A program made the translations under genes and the position numbers. The notes under the pieces were generated by a model that saw only the letters and a list, made by a program, of their open reading frames with translations, had not been told where the DNA came from and ran no database searches. DNA of 64,000 bases, taken from positions 62,001-126,000 of the forward strand of contig JAFZVC010000037.1 in assembly GCA_017618015.1 (NCBI GenBank). Reading direction: 5' to 3'. This document shows, in pieces, positions 18,308 to 25,731 of the stretch (position 1 is its first letter; each line of letters opens with the position of its first letter). Source of the DNA: Spirochaetaceae bacterium (GTDB taxonomy: Bacteria; Spirochaetota; Spirochaetia; Treponematales; Treponemataceae).

Positions 18308-18341
18308 ATACAATGGGTGGGAGGGGATTTGTCTGGCCGAC
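18258..18341 (-). ncRNA. Candidate small RNA with C-rich loop and terminator
   Basis: Reading the minus strand, TCGGCCA (18340-18334) pairs with TGGCCGA (18308-18302) around a 25-nt loop containing AAATCCCCTCCCACCC. Next, GGCCGACT (18307-18300) can pair with AGTCGGCC (18274-18267), followed by nine T. The two hairpins share the central strand and so exclude each other. It could be a trans-acting RNA with an anti-Shine-Dalgarno loop, or a two-state terminator for the M23 gene read-through. A possible promoter TTCACA-N18-TAAATA lies upstream at about 18391-18420. No SRP or 6S RNA signature was found. Confidence 0.4.
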
Positions 18342-18437
18342 ATTTATTTTATCGACTGCTGATAATGATTTCTTTAGTTATTTTTGGTTTGTATTTAAAA
18401 TGAATGTAAAAAAAGTGTGAAAACTAAACTTTGTTTT

Positions 18438-19328
18438 TTAGGGAAGATAGTCCGCAGGGTTCTTGTTTTTATCGTTTTGGCGGATTTCAAAGTGAAGATG
18501 CGGACCTGTAGAAAGTCCTGTCGTTCCCACATATCCAATAATCGTGCCAGAATGAACATATCCCTCAGTAAGCTCGAATTTTGAAAGATGTGCATACACG
18601 CTCTGTAAGTTATTTTCGTGCTGTATTATGATGAAGTTTCCGTAGGTACTGTCGTTGCTTGCAGAAATAATCTCTCCGGATTTGCAGGCATAAACCGGTG
18701 TTCCTAATGGTGCTGCAAGGTCGATGCCTTTGTGGAAAAGCATATTCCCGGAAATAGGGCTTTCACGCATTCCGTAAGCGGACGTTAGGACTCCTTCTGG
18801 AAGAGGGGAACCCATGCGTGAGTCAAAGAAAAAAGCTCTTTCCGTCGGAGTAAGCCTCTCCGACTGGATAAAGTAGTATTTGCGCCCATCTAAAACGATA
18901 GCTGGCAGCTCTTTGTAGTCTGGAAAGCGGATTTGGACAAGTTTCTCTATGATTGAAGCAGGCGAATCCGTTACGAAAAGACCTGCTGCGGTTGGGATGT
19001 AAAGCATTGTGCCGGCTATTGAGCTTTCTGGTGAAGTAAAGCCGTTTAAAAGAGCGAGCGTTTCCACAGGAATGTTGCAACGGGCTGAGACTGTTATGAG
19101 TGTGTCCTTTTCTGCTGCGGTGTACGTATATATATGAGGAATAACCTTTATTCCCCGAACTTCGTCCATGTACGTTTTTTCCAAGTCTTCCATAAAACTG
19201 CGGAAAAGCGTGTTTCGTGACGATAAAGCTGGGATTTCCTTGTCCTCTGCGAAAACGGATGTAAAAACAAGCAGCAGAAAAGAAAAAAACAGAAGCGGTT
19301 TCGCAATCAGACGGAGTGGTTTTATCAT
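18438..19328 (-). CDS. LysM-M23 peptidoglycan endopeptidase
   Basis: 296 residues. Signal peptide 1-27 (MIKPLRL, hydrophobic core, SVFAE). A LysM-like module (TAAEKDTLITVSARCNIPVE onward, about 68-115) should bind peptidoglycan. The M23 domain (about 185-296) keeps the zinc and catalytic residues: FHKGIDLAAP (His and Asp) and GPHLHFEIR (HxH), with YGNFIIIQHENN between. It should cut peptide cross-links in the periplasm. The ATG overlaps the stop of the upstream membrane-protein gene by 4 nt, so they are translationally coupled. Confidence 0.9.
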   Translation of the reverse strand: MIKPLRLIAKPLLFFSFLLLVFTSVFAEDKEIPALSSRNTLFRSFMEDLEKTYMDEVRGIKVIPHIYTYTAAEKDTLITVSARCNIPVETLALLNGFTSPESSIAGTMLYIPTAAGLFVTDSPASIIEKLVQIRFPDYKELPAIVLDGRKYYFIQSERLTPTERAFFFDSRMGSPLPEGVLTSAYGMRESPISGNMLFHKGIDLAAPLGTPVYACKSGEIISASNDSTYGNFIIIQHENNLQSVYAHLSKFELTEGYVHSGTIIGYVGTTGLSTGPHLHFEIRQNDKNKNPADYLP

Positions 19329-19756
19329 TTTATTCTGTGGCTGAGATATACGGAAAGAGAGCCTGTGAATCCGAAAAGAACGACGGATGATATCAGGAAA
19401 ATGATTCCTGTGACTCTTTTTTCTGCAAAAACATTGTTTACTGCGATAATTATCAGGATGAGCGAAAGAATAATTCGGATAGTTAAAGAAAGAAGTTTGA
19501 ATATATATGTTTTCCGCGCTTTTTTGTCTGCAGCGCCTCTAATTCCGGAACGTATTTTACGCGCCACGGCATAAACTACAAGAAGAATAAACATGCACAG
19601 GACGACAGTAGTAAATCCGTCTGGATGATTCTGAGCGATATACCAAACTGGCCAGACGAAAGCGAAACAAAGACCGGCGCATGCAGCCAGACAGACGGCT
19701 ATGATACCTATCGTTTTGAAAATACCTGTAAAACCTAAAAAAACTTGCTTAATCAT
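19325..19756 (-). CDS. Small polytopic membrane protein of unknown function
   Basis: 143 residues from ATG 19756 (MIKQVFLGFTGIFKTI). Four hydrophobic stretches are visible: about 8-38, 44-63, 86-105 and 112-133, separated by a basic cytoplasmic-type loop (KIRSGIRGAADKKARK). The open frame extends upstream to 19942 but that part overlaps the ferredoxin gene on the same strand and has no ribosome site. No family recognised. Coupling to the M23 gene (ATGA overlap) suggests a role in cell-wall remodelling, which is inference. Confidence 0.65.
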   Translation of the reverse strand: MIKQVFLGFTGIFKTIGIIAVCLAACAGLCFAFVWPVWYIAQNHPDGFTTVVLCMFILLVVYAVARKIRSGIRGAADKKARKTYIFKLLSLTIRIILSLILIIIAVNNVFAEKRVTGIIFLISSVVLFGFTGSLSVYLSHRIK

Positions 19757-19774
19757 GTTTATGGATTGTGATAT

Positions 19775-19815
19775 AAAAAGGCTGTCCGCGGAAAGCAAAG
19801 TCTCCTTGGACAGCC
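19775..19815 (-). terminator. Terminator after ferredoxin
   Basis: On the minus strand GGCTGTCC, a 20-nt loop, GGACAGCC, then TTTTTAT. It separates the ferredoxin gene from the downstream membrane protein gene. Confidence 0.7.
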
Positions 19816-19824
19816 ATTTCAAAG

Positions 19825-19995
19825 TTATGCTTCTACAATAGCTCCTGTAGGACATGCAGCTGCACATGTACCACAACTTACGCATACATCTGGATTGACT
19901 TCGCGTTTTCCATTGTTCTCGCTGATTGCTCCAACTGGGCATTCGCCTTCACAAGCACCACAGTTTACGCAAGCATCTGAAATTTTGTAAGCCAT
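19825..19995 (-). CDS. 2[4Fe-4S] ferredoxin
   Basis: 56 residues. Two cluster motifs are complete: CVNCGACEGECP (residues 9-20) and CVSCGTCAAACP (38-49), each CxxCxxCxxxCP. It is a small cytoplasmic electron carrier of clostridial type, fitting an anaerobe (pyruvate:ferredoxin oxidoreductase, hydrogenase partners). AGAGGT precedes the ATG. It is flanked by its own promoter and terminator, so it is probably monocistronic. Confidence 0.95.
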   Translation of the reverse strand: MAYKISDACVNCGACEGECPVGAISENNGKREVNPDVCVSCGTCAAACPTGAIVEA

Positions 19996-20040
19996 ATCAA
20001 ATACCTCTTTCTGTTTATTATGGGAAAAATCCCTGTAAAT

Positions 20041-20069
20041 AAAATATCATAGAATCATATCAAAAACAA
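20041..20069 (-). promoter_or_regulatory. Promoter of ferredoxin gene
   Basis: Minus strand TTGTTT, 17-nt spacer, TATTTT; leader of about 40 nt before the ATG. Confidence 0.5.
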
Positions 20070-20079
20070 GAGAAATAAT

Positions 20080-20108
20080 TTTCAAATTATGTTGAAGTGT
20101 GATATTAT
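20080..20108 (+). promoter_or_regulatory. Possible deoC promoter
   Basis: TTTCAA, 17-nt spacer, TATTAT, divergent from the ferredoxin promoter. The -35 is poor. Confidence 0.4.
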
Positions 20109-20183
20109 AGATTTAAGGCAAAACTGCAATATACGCCATACATGGCGCACCGTTGCACGGAGGCTCTAATTAAGGAGGAAAAT

Positions 20184-20858
20184 ATGACAAAAAAAGCTTT
20201 GGCAGGAATGATAGACCATACGAATCTTAAGGCATTCGCAACTACAAAAGATATAGAAAACTTATGCAAAGAGGCAGCAAAAAATAAGTTTGCATCTGTT
20301 TGCGTCAATTCAATTTGGGTAAGGAAAGCAGCTGAGCTTCTTGCGGGCACAGGTGTTAAAGTTTGTACTGTTGTTGGTTTCCCGCTTGGTGCATGTTCTC
20401 ACAGAACAAAAGCTTATGAGGCAAGCGCGGCTATTCAGGACGGAGCTTCAGAAATCGATATGGTTATCGACATCGGTGCTGTGAAAGACGGTCGTTGGGA
20501 TGACGTAAAACAAGATATTGCTGATGTTGTAGGGTCTGTAAAAAGAAACGCCAAAAGAGCGGAGCGGGAATGCATCGTAAAAGTTATTCTTGAGACTTGC
20601 TATCTTACAAATGAAGAGATTGAAAAAGCTTGCCGCGTCTGTGTAAAAGCAAAGGCTAATTTTGTAAAGACTTCTACAGGTTTTGGTTCAGGTGGCGCAA
20701 CTGTTGAAGCCGTAAAACTTATGCGCGAGACAGTTGGAAAAGGAATTGGCGTAAAAGCTGCTGGTGGCATCCGCGACAAAGAAACTGCTATGGCGATGAT
20801 AGAAGCCGGCGCAAATAGAATTGGCTGTTCGAACGGCGTCGCTCTTGTAAAAGACTAG
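20184..20858 (+). CDS. deoC: Deoxyribose-phosphate aldolase
   Basis: 224 residues. The Schiff-base lysine is in ANFVKTSTGFGSGGAT, and VKAAGGIRDKETAMAMIEAG is the conserved phosphate-binding end of the DeoC barrel. It splits 2-deoxyribose 5-phosphate to acetaldehyde and glyceraldehyde 3-phosphate in deoxynucleoside catabolism. AAGGAGG sits 7 nt before ATG 20184; an in-frame ATG at 20142 lacks a ribosome site and adds residues foreign to the family. Confidence 0.96.
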   Translation: MTKKALAGMIDHTNLKAFATTKDIENLCKEAAKNKFASVCVNSIWVRKAAELLAGTGVKVCTVVGFPLGACSHRTKAYEASAAIQDGASEIDMVIDIGAVKDGRWDDVKQDIADVVGSVKRNAKRAERECIVKVILETCYLTNEEIEKACRVCVKAKANFVKTSTGFGSGGATVEAVKLMRETVGKGIGVKAAGGIRDKETAMAMIEAGANRIGCSNGVALVKD

Positions 20859-20868
20859 GCAGTCTTTT
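20849..20868 (+). terminator. Compact hairpin at the end of deoC
   Basis: AAAAGACT, loop AGGC, AGTCTTTT. The stem includes the deoC stop codon. The T tract is only the stem's own TTTT, so termination may be partial. Confidence 0.5.
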
Positions 20869-20876
20869 GATGATGC

Positions 20877-20905
20877 TTGACCGAAGTATGTTATGTTAGT
20901 AAAGT
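20877..20905 (+). promoter_or_regulatory. Promoter of bactofilin gene, predicted leaderless
   Basis: TTGACC, 17-nt spacer, TAAAGT, six nucleotides (AATAGT), then the ATG. No Shine-Dalgarno is present. Confidence 0.55.
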
Positions 20906-20911
20906 AATAGT

Positions 20912-21268
20912 ATGTTTGACGTAAAAGACACTGAATTTTTCGAGCTTGAGGAAACAAGTTTTGATACTGTCCTCGCTACAGATATAACTTTTAACGGCAA
21001 GATAAAATTCACCAAGCCGTTTATGATAAAAGGAAAAGTTTTTGGAAGCATCGAAGCTACAGGAGATCTTGTTATAGACGAGAATGCTGTGGTAAAAGCT
21101 GATATTTCAGCAGGAAGAGTGCTTGTAAAAGGCGGGCTTGAAGGCAATGTAAACGCTGAAAAGCTTGTTTTCGTAACAGCATCCGGTTCTGTTTTGGGAG
21201 ACATCATGGCTCCTCAAGTTATATTGGAACCAGGCAGCCGTTTCACCGGTAAATGTACTATGAGATAG
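20912..21268 (+). CDS. Bactofilin (polymer-forming cytoskeletal protein)
   Basis: 118 residues. The body is a repeated short beta-strand pattern (FMIKGKVFGSIEATGDLVID..., then AVVKADISAGRVLVKGGLEG) typical of the bactofilin beta-helix, with short non-structured ends. Bactofilins polymerise without nucleotide at the inner membrane and position cell-wall enzymes. An LysM-M23 peptidase and PBP1A are encoded 2-5 kb away. No Shine-Dalgarno is present; see the promoter entry. Confidence 0.88.
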   Translation: MFDVKDTEFFELEETSFDTVLATDITFNGKIKFTKPFMIKGKVFGSIEATGDLVIDENAVVKADISAGRVLVKGGLEGNVNAEKLVFVTASGSVLGDIMAPQVILEPGSRFTGKCTMR

Positions 21269-21285
21269 GAATGCAGGGGAAGCTG

Positions 21286-21909
21286 ATGAAAAAAACTGTT
21301 TCTGTTTTATTGTTTTGTTTGTTGATTACCGCATTGTTTTCCCAGACAGCGAAAAAAGACGCCTATACGCTGTGGAAAAATGGAAGCTATGCAGAAGCAA
21401 TCGAAATATGCCTTGGCGAGATAAATGACAAACCCGATAATCTTGATTCTTATGTTGTTCTTTCTTGGAGCCTTATAGACAATGGACAGTATAAGGAAGC
21501 TGAGTATTGGAGCACAAAAGGCAGGACTGTTTCCAGATACGATCCGCGTCTTGTTGAAGTGCTCGCAGAGGCGCAGTTTTATCTTGGCAACAACGAGAAA
21601 TCACTAGAAACTTTCCAGGAATATATCTCTTTAGCTACATCAAGTTCTGATCGTTTTGGCCTTGCCTATTATTTTATGGGCGAAATATACGTTAGACAAG
21701 CTAAATACAATCATGCTGATATAGCATTCTCCCAGGCAGTTATGATGAAACCGGAGCGCGATTACTGGTGGACGCGCTTAGGCTATGCGCGGGAAATGGC
21801 AGGTGAGTATAAGTCCGCCGCCAATGCTTATGATCAGGCTCTGACCCTTAATCCTGGCAGAAGTGAAGCAAAAACAGGACGGACTCGTGTCCTGCAGCAT
21901 TTGCAGTAA
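21286..21909 (+). CDS. Exported tetratricopeptide-repeat protein
   Basis: 207 residues from ATG 21286, chosen because AGGGGA lies 6 nt upstream; earlier in-frame ATGs at 21253 and 21271 overlap the bactofilin gene or lack a site. Signal peptide 1-20 (MKKTVSVLLFCLLITALFSQ). Four or so TPR units follow (AYTLWKNGSYAEAIEICLGE, then SWSLIDNGQYKEAEYW, and later AYYFMGEIYVRQAKYNHADI). TPRs mediate protein contacts, here in the periplasm. It is one base from mtaB (TAATGG). Confidence 0.8.
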   Translation: MKKTVSVLLFCLLITALFSQTAKKDAYTLWKNGSYAEAIEICLGEINDKPDNLDSYVVLSWSLIDNGQYKEAEYWSTKGRTVSRYDPRLVEVLAEAQFYLGNNEKSLETFQEYISLATSSSDRFGLAYYFMGEIYVRQAKYNHADIAFSQAVMMKPERDYWWTRLGYAREMAGEYKSAANAYDQALTLNPGRSEAKTGRTRVLQHLQ

Positions 21910-23321
21910 TGGATTCAGTCTTTAATACCGTTCATTTCGAGACTCTCGGTTGCAAGTTGAACCAGATAGAGTCAGAGGCGGCGGCAAAAGCGTTTTCGGA
22001 CTGCGGCTTCGCGGTCGATGTTTCGCCATGTACCGCAGCTTCTAATCAAAACAATAGCGTTTTTCTCTGCATAATAAACACTTGTACAGTCACTGCAAAA
22101 GCGGAACAAAAAGCAAGACGCCTTATCCGGCTTCTTTTGGAAAAATATCCGCTAGCCGCAGTCCTTGTCACAGGCTGCTATGCCGAAGTCGAACCAGAGG
22201 AAATACTCGCTATCAACAGCCGGATTGCCGTTCTTAAAGGCACCCAAAAAGAATATCTTTCAAAAATTCCGTCGATAATTGCAGATGCAGCACCCATTCA
22301 ACCCGCAAATAGCGAAGATTTCGCGGGTTACTTAAGAAATCTTATAAAAGAAATCCCAGCTGCGGAGCTTAAAAAAGCATCGTTTTCGCTTGCTACAGAC
22401 ACTTTCCTAAGCCATTCACGCGCTTCTATAAAGATACAGGACGGATGCAGCTCTTCTTGCGCGTATTGCCGCATCCATATTGCGCGCGGAAAATCTGTCT
22501 CTCTGCCAGCATCGGAAGTGTTAAAACGCGTATTAAACCTTGAAAAAGCGGGGCAGAGCGAAGTCGTCATTACAGGCGTGAACTTGTCGCAGTATTTTTC
22601 GAATGAAGACGGTGTAGTAATGCGCTTCCCGGAACTTATGAAGTTCCTTCTGGACAATACGGAAAAAATTTCATTCCGTATTTCAAGCCTTTATCCTGAT
22701 ATTGTGACCGAAGAGTTTTGTAAAATCCTTTCGGACAACCGCATCCGCCCTCATTTTCACCTTTCTGTACAATCGGGAAGCGACAAAATACTAAAAAGCA
22801 TGAAACGTCCGTATACTGCCGCTGATGTAATAGAAGCTTCCCATAAGCTGCGCGCAATAAAGCCTGACTGCTTCCTCGCCGCCGATATAATTACAGGCTT
22901 TCCTGGCGAAACAGAAGAAGATTTTTCTCTGTCTATGGAGCTTTGCCGTGAGTGCGGCTTTTCATGGGTTCATGTTTTTCCATTTTCAGCGCGGCCTGGA
23001 ACTGAAGCTTACAAAATGCGACCCCAAGTTCCACAATCTGTCTCTGGTGAGCGGGCACGAAAACTTACTTCGTTCGCAATAAACCAGAAAAAGCTTTTCC
23101 TGGAAAATCTGGTAGGTAAGCAGTTCAGGGCAATAATTGAGAAAAAAAGGATTAATGAAGTTCGGGCAGTCAGTGAAAACTTCATTCATTTACGGATCAT
23201 CGCTGATAAAGCACATGATTTTATAAGTCTTGGAGGCAAGGAAGTTACCGTAAAAATTGTACGTATTCTTCCTGTCCGGTCCCAAACAGAAAGTGTAGAG
23301 GCAGAAGCTGTTGTTGTATAA
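21909..23321 (+). CDS. mtaB: tRNA t6A37 methylthiotransferase MtaB
   Basis: 470 residues. N-terminal UPF0004 domain with ETLGCKLNQIES and NTCTVTAKAEQKARR plus GCYAE (three cluster cysteines). The radical-SAM motif is DGCSSSCAYCRI (CxxxCxxC), followed by VVITGVNLSQY and a C-terminal TRAM-like domain. The GCKLNQxE motif favours MtaB over MiaB or RimO. It makes ms2t6A in tRNAs reading ANN codons. The ATG shares one base with the stop of the TPR gene. Confidence 0.93.
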   Translation: MDSVFNTVHFETLGCKLNQIESEAAAKAFSDCGFAVDVSPCTAASNQNNSVFLCIINTCTVTAKAEQKARRLIRLLLEKYPLAAVLVTGCYAEVEPEEILAINSRIAVLKGTQKEYLSKIPSIIADAAPIQPANSEDFAGYLRNLIKEIPAAELKKASFSLATDTFLSHSRASIKIQDGCSSSCAYCRIHIARGKSVSLPASEVLKRVLNLEKAGQSEVVITGVNLSQYFSNEDGVVMRFPELMKFLLDNTEKISFRISSLYPDIVTEEFCKILSDNRIRPHFHLSVQSGSDKILKSMKRPYTAADVIEASHKLRAIKPDCFLAADIITGFPGETEEDFSLSMELCRECGFSWVHVFPFSARPGTEAYKMRPQVPQSVSGERARKLTSFAINQKKLFLENLVGKQFRAIIEKKRINEVRAVSENFIHLRIIADKAHDFISLGGKEVTVKIVRILPVRSQTESVEAEAVVV

Positions 23322-23473
23322 GAATTTACCTCTAATAAATCCAAAAACTCCAAACTATAAGGATAAATATCCGTTTTTTACATTTTTTTTAACATTTTTT
23401 TTTCAAAATGGTGTTGTTTTTATTTTTTTGCGTGTTACACTTAATAGTGAATGAAATTTTCTGTAATATGGAG

Positions 23474-23508
23474 TTTCCATGTTATGGAAAGTATCTGTAT
23501 GGTAAAAT
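23474..23508 (+). promoter_or_regulatory. Palindrome and possible -10 before the lipoprotein gene
   Basis: TTTCCAT-GTT-ATGGAAA (23474-23490) is a perfect 7-bp inverted repeat. TAAAAT at 23503-23508 could be a -10, placing the palindrome over the -35 region. The rest of the 213-nt gap from 23322 is A/T-rich with long T runs and no gene. Confidence 0.4.
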
Positions 23509-23534
23509 AACGTGAACCTTTTAAGGAGGATATC

Positions 23535-24383
23535 ATGAAGATGAACAAAATTGCATTCGCTGTAATCGCGGCGTTGTGCGCATTCACATTTTTTTCTTGC
23601 GATCTGCTGATGAACCCGATTCTGCCAGAGTCAATTCTTAAGTATGCCCCGGAGCCGGGTGAACTTGATGAAGTTCCTACGGAAGACCTTGCGAACGCCG
23701 CCAGCGACATAAGCGTTGTAGCTGATCCTGACGCTGCAAAGGCAATTATCGAGGCGCTCGGTAAGAAACCTCCAGAAGAGATTGAGGCTTTGACCGATGA
23801 GCAGAAATCTGCAATTCTTGCTCTTACGACATCGGCTATACTTCCTGTAAACACACTGCTTGGTACTGTTTATGACCTAGTAAGCGGTGAAGTAAGCCAC
23901 ATCGTACTTGATGTTCCTGTCAACAGGGACACAAACGGAAGCGGTGAGGAAGAAGACCAGATTCTTCAGGTAATGAAGAGCGTCGTAAGCAAAATTGCTT
24001 ATGTTGATACAACAGTAGCGGAAAACATTCTTCTTGATTGGGTAAAAGATAATGATGATCCAATTGCAGATAGAGAAGTTCCGAACATTCTGTTCTCAAC
24101 GCTTTCTATTGCGATTTCCGCATGTAAATCTAACCTTGATTTCGAGAATGATACAATTCCGGAATCAGCAGCAGATGCTCTTGAAGATCTTGCTGGTTTC
24201 TTTGAAAATGGCGGTAACGCAGAAAGTGTTGCACATGAAGTACTTTCTGCTCTGTCAAAAGGTGGTGTAGTAGATGAGCGTGCTGAGGCTGCGCTTGGTA
24301 ATGCCCTTGAAATTATTAGACGTCTGAGCCTGAAAGATATAACTATGGACAACATCACAAGCTATATCGGCTTTGGTGCGTAA
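23535..24383 (+). CDS. Putative lipoprotein, unknown function
   Basis: 282 residues. The signal sequence (MKMNKIAFAVIAALCAFTFF) ends at a spirochaete-type lipobox with Cys22 (FFSC). The mature part is acidic and predicted helical, with no motif I recognise. AAGGAGG precedes ATG 23535. It lies 15 nt before an outer-membrane-type protein gene, so the two are probably co-transcribed and may act together at the outer membrane. Confidence 0.7.
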   Translation: MKMNKIAFAVIAALCAFTFFSCDLLMNPILPESILKYAPEPGELDEVPTEDLANAASDISVVADPDAAKAIIEALGKKPPEEIEALTDEQKSAILALTTSAILPVNTLLGTVYDLVSGEVSHIVLDVPVNRDTNGSGEEEDQILQVMKSVVSKIAYVDTTVAENILLDWVKDNDDPIADREVPNILFSTLSIAISACKSNLDFENDTIPESAADALEDLAGFFENGGNAESVAHEVLSALSKGGVVDERAEAALGNALEIIRRLSLKDITMDNITSYIGFGA

Positions 24384-24398
24384 TAGGAGAGAGTTGAA

Positions 24399-25589
24399 AT
24401 GAAACTTAAGAAATTAGCTCTTATAGCTATTTTTATTGCCGCGGTATCTCTTGTTACCGCACAGACAACAGTAGTTGTTGACGAGCCAGGAATGATAGAC
24501 GTTCGTTCACTCGGTATGGGTGGTACTCATATCGTAGATACGAACGACTTCTACACATTGCTGAAGAACCCAGCCGGTCTTGCTTTTACAGGAAAGAAAA
24601 ACATGATTTCCGTAATCGCAGTTAATGTCGGCGGACCTTTGGACAAAGTACCTGGTATCATCGATGACCTTAATATGGGTAAGCAGGTTGAGGATATTAT
24701 TCCTGCCATCGTAGCTGACGGTATGAACGTAAACCTTAACTTAGGACTTGATGGTCCTATCTGCTTCGGAAAAATCTCTGAGACAGGTTTTGGCTGGGGA
24801 TTCTTCGAGACAGTAAACGTTGACGCGAACATTCCGTCAATCACACTTGCTAAGCTTACGGCAAAAGTTGAGATGGGCTTTGTAATGGGCTTCGGATTCA
24901 AGTTTGATCTTGGAGCTGGAACATCTGTTTCTGTCGGCGCTTCTGGAGAAGCTTTCGCACAGATTCCTCGCATTGCAATGCAGGACAGCCTTACGAACAT
25001 TCTTGCCAGTGTTCAGGAAGGAACTGAAAATCTTCCGTTCACTTCTGCAATTGGTTTGAGCTGTGACGTAGGTGCTCAGGTTCGCTTGCTTAACTTCATC
25101 GATGCAGCAATCGTATGGGAAGACATCTTCTCACCGTATTTTACAAAGACAACAACACTTGGCGAAGTAGAACAGGATCCATCTGTACTGTACTCTGACT
25201 TCGGTAATCCTACTTTCCAGGCAATGAACTTCAGGGTTGGAGCTGGTGTGAATGTATTCCCGAACGGAGCACTCGGTGGTCTTATTTCATCTCTTAAAGT
25301 ACAGCTTGATATTAAAGACTTCGGTCTTTTCTTCAGACACTTCATCGACAAAGAACTCAGCGCGCTCGAAAGAAGCCCGTGGCTGAACTTCAGTGCCGGT
25401 GTTGAGGCTGGACTTATGAGTTTCATCTATGCCCGCCTTGGTTACAGTGACGGATTCCTGTCACTCGGTGCAAGTGTAAAACTTGGCGCACTCAATCTTG
25501 ATGCAGCCATTTACACAAGAGAGCTTGGTAGAACACCAGGTGCAAACAATCAGCTTAACGTAGCTGTTTCATTAGGCCTGTTCTACTAA
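24399..25589 (+). CDS. Outer-membrane beta-barrel protein (PorV/FadL-like treponemal family)
   Basis: 396 residues. Signal peptide 1-22 (MKLKKLALIAIF, ending VTAQ). The start of the mature part, RSLGMGGTHIVDTNDFYTLL followed by KNPAGLAFTGKKN, is the pattern shared by PorV/FadL-like barrels, in which a small hatch precedes the strands. Alternating hydrophobic residues run to the end, which closes in aromatic residues (GLFY). Probable role is transport of hydrophobic compounds or protein export support. AGGAGA lies upstream; a terminator follows. Confidence 0.75.
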   Translation: MKLKKLALIAIFIAAVSLVTAQTTVVVDEPGMIDVRSLGMGGTHIVDTNDFYTLLKNPAGLAFTGKKNMISVIAVNVGGPLDKVPGIIDDLNMGKQVEDIIPAIVADGMNVNLNLGLDGPICFGKISETGFGWGFFETVNVDANIPSITLAKLTAKVEMGFVMGFGFKFDLGAGTSVSVGASGEAFAQIPRIAMQDSLTNILASVQEGTENLPFTSAIGLSCDVGAQVRLLNFIDAAIVWEDIFSPYFTKTTTLGEVEQDPSVLYSDFGNPTFQAMNFRVGAGVNVFPNGALGGLISSLKVQLDIKDFGLFFRHFIDKELSALERSPWLNFSAGVEAGLMSFIYARLGYSDGFLSLGASVKLGALNLDAAIYTRELGRTPGANNQLNVAVSLGLFY

Positions 25590-25622
25590 ATCATATAACC
25601 TGGCATAAAAAGCCAGTCAATA

Positions 25623-25656
25623 AAGCTGCCTTGGAAAACTGGGGCAGCTTTTTTTT
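25623..25656 (+). terminator. Rho-independent terminator
   Basis: AAGCTGCC, 12-nt loop, GGCAGCTT, then T tract. Ends the lipoprotein/OMP transcript. Confidence 0.9.
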
Positions 25657-25696
25657 GTCCGCAATGCGGAAGCCCTGAAACACCATATAAAATATA

Positions 25697-25725
25697 TTGA
25701 TAAAGATATAAAAAAAATATATAAT
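25697..25725 (+). promoter_or_regulatory. Promoter of Na/Pi cotransporter gene, predicted leaderless
   Basis: TTGATA, 17-nt spacer, perfect TATAAT, six nucleotides (CTGTAC), then ATG 25732. No Shine-Dalgarno is present. Confidence 0.7.
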
Positions 25726-25731
25726 CTGTAC

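Noticed and set aside
18258-18341. SRP RNA or 6S RNA
   Set aside because: The conserved SRP apical loop and the 6S open-complex-like bubble are both absent.
19757-19942. Upstream extension of the membrane protein gene
   Set aside because: Overlaps the ferredoxin on the same strand, is Trp/Cys/Arg rich without homology, and no site supports it.
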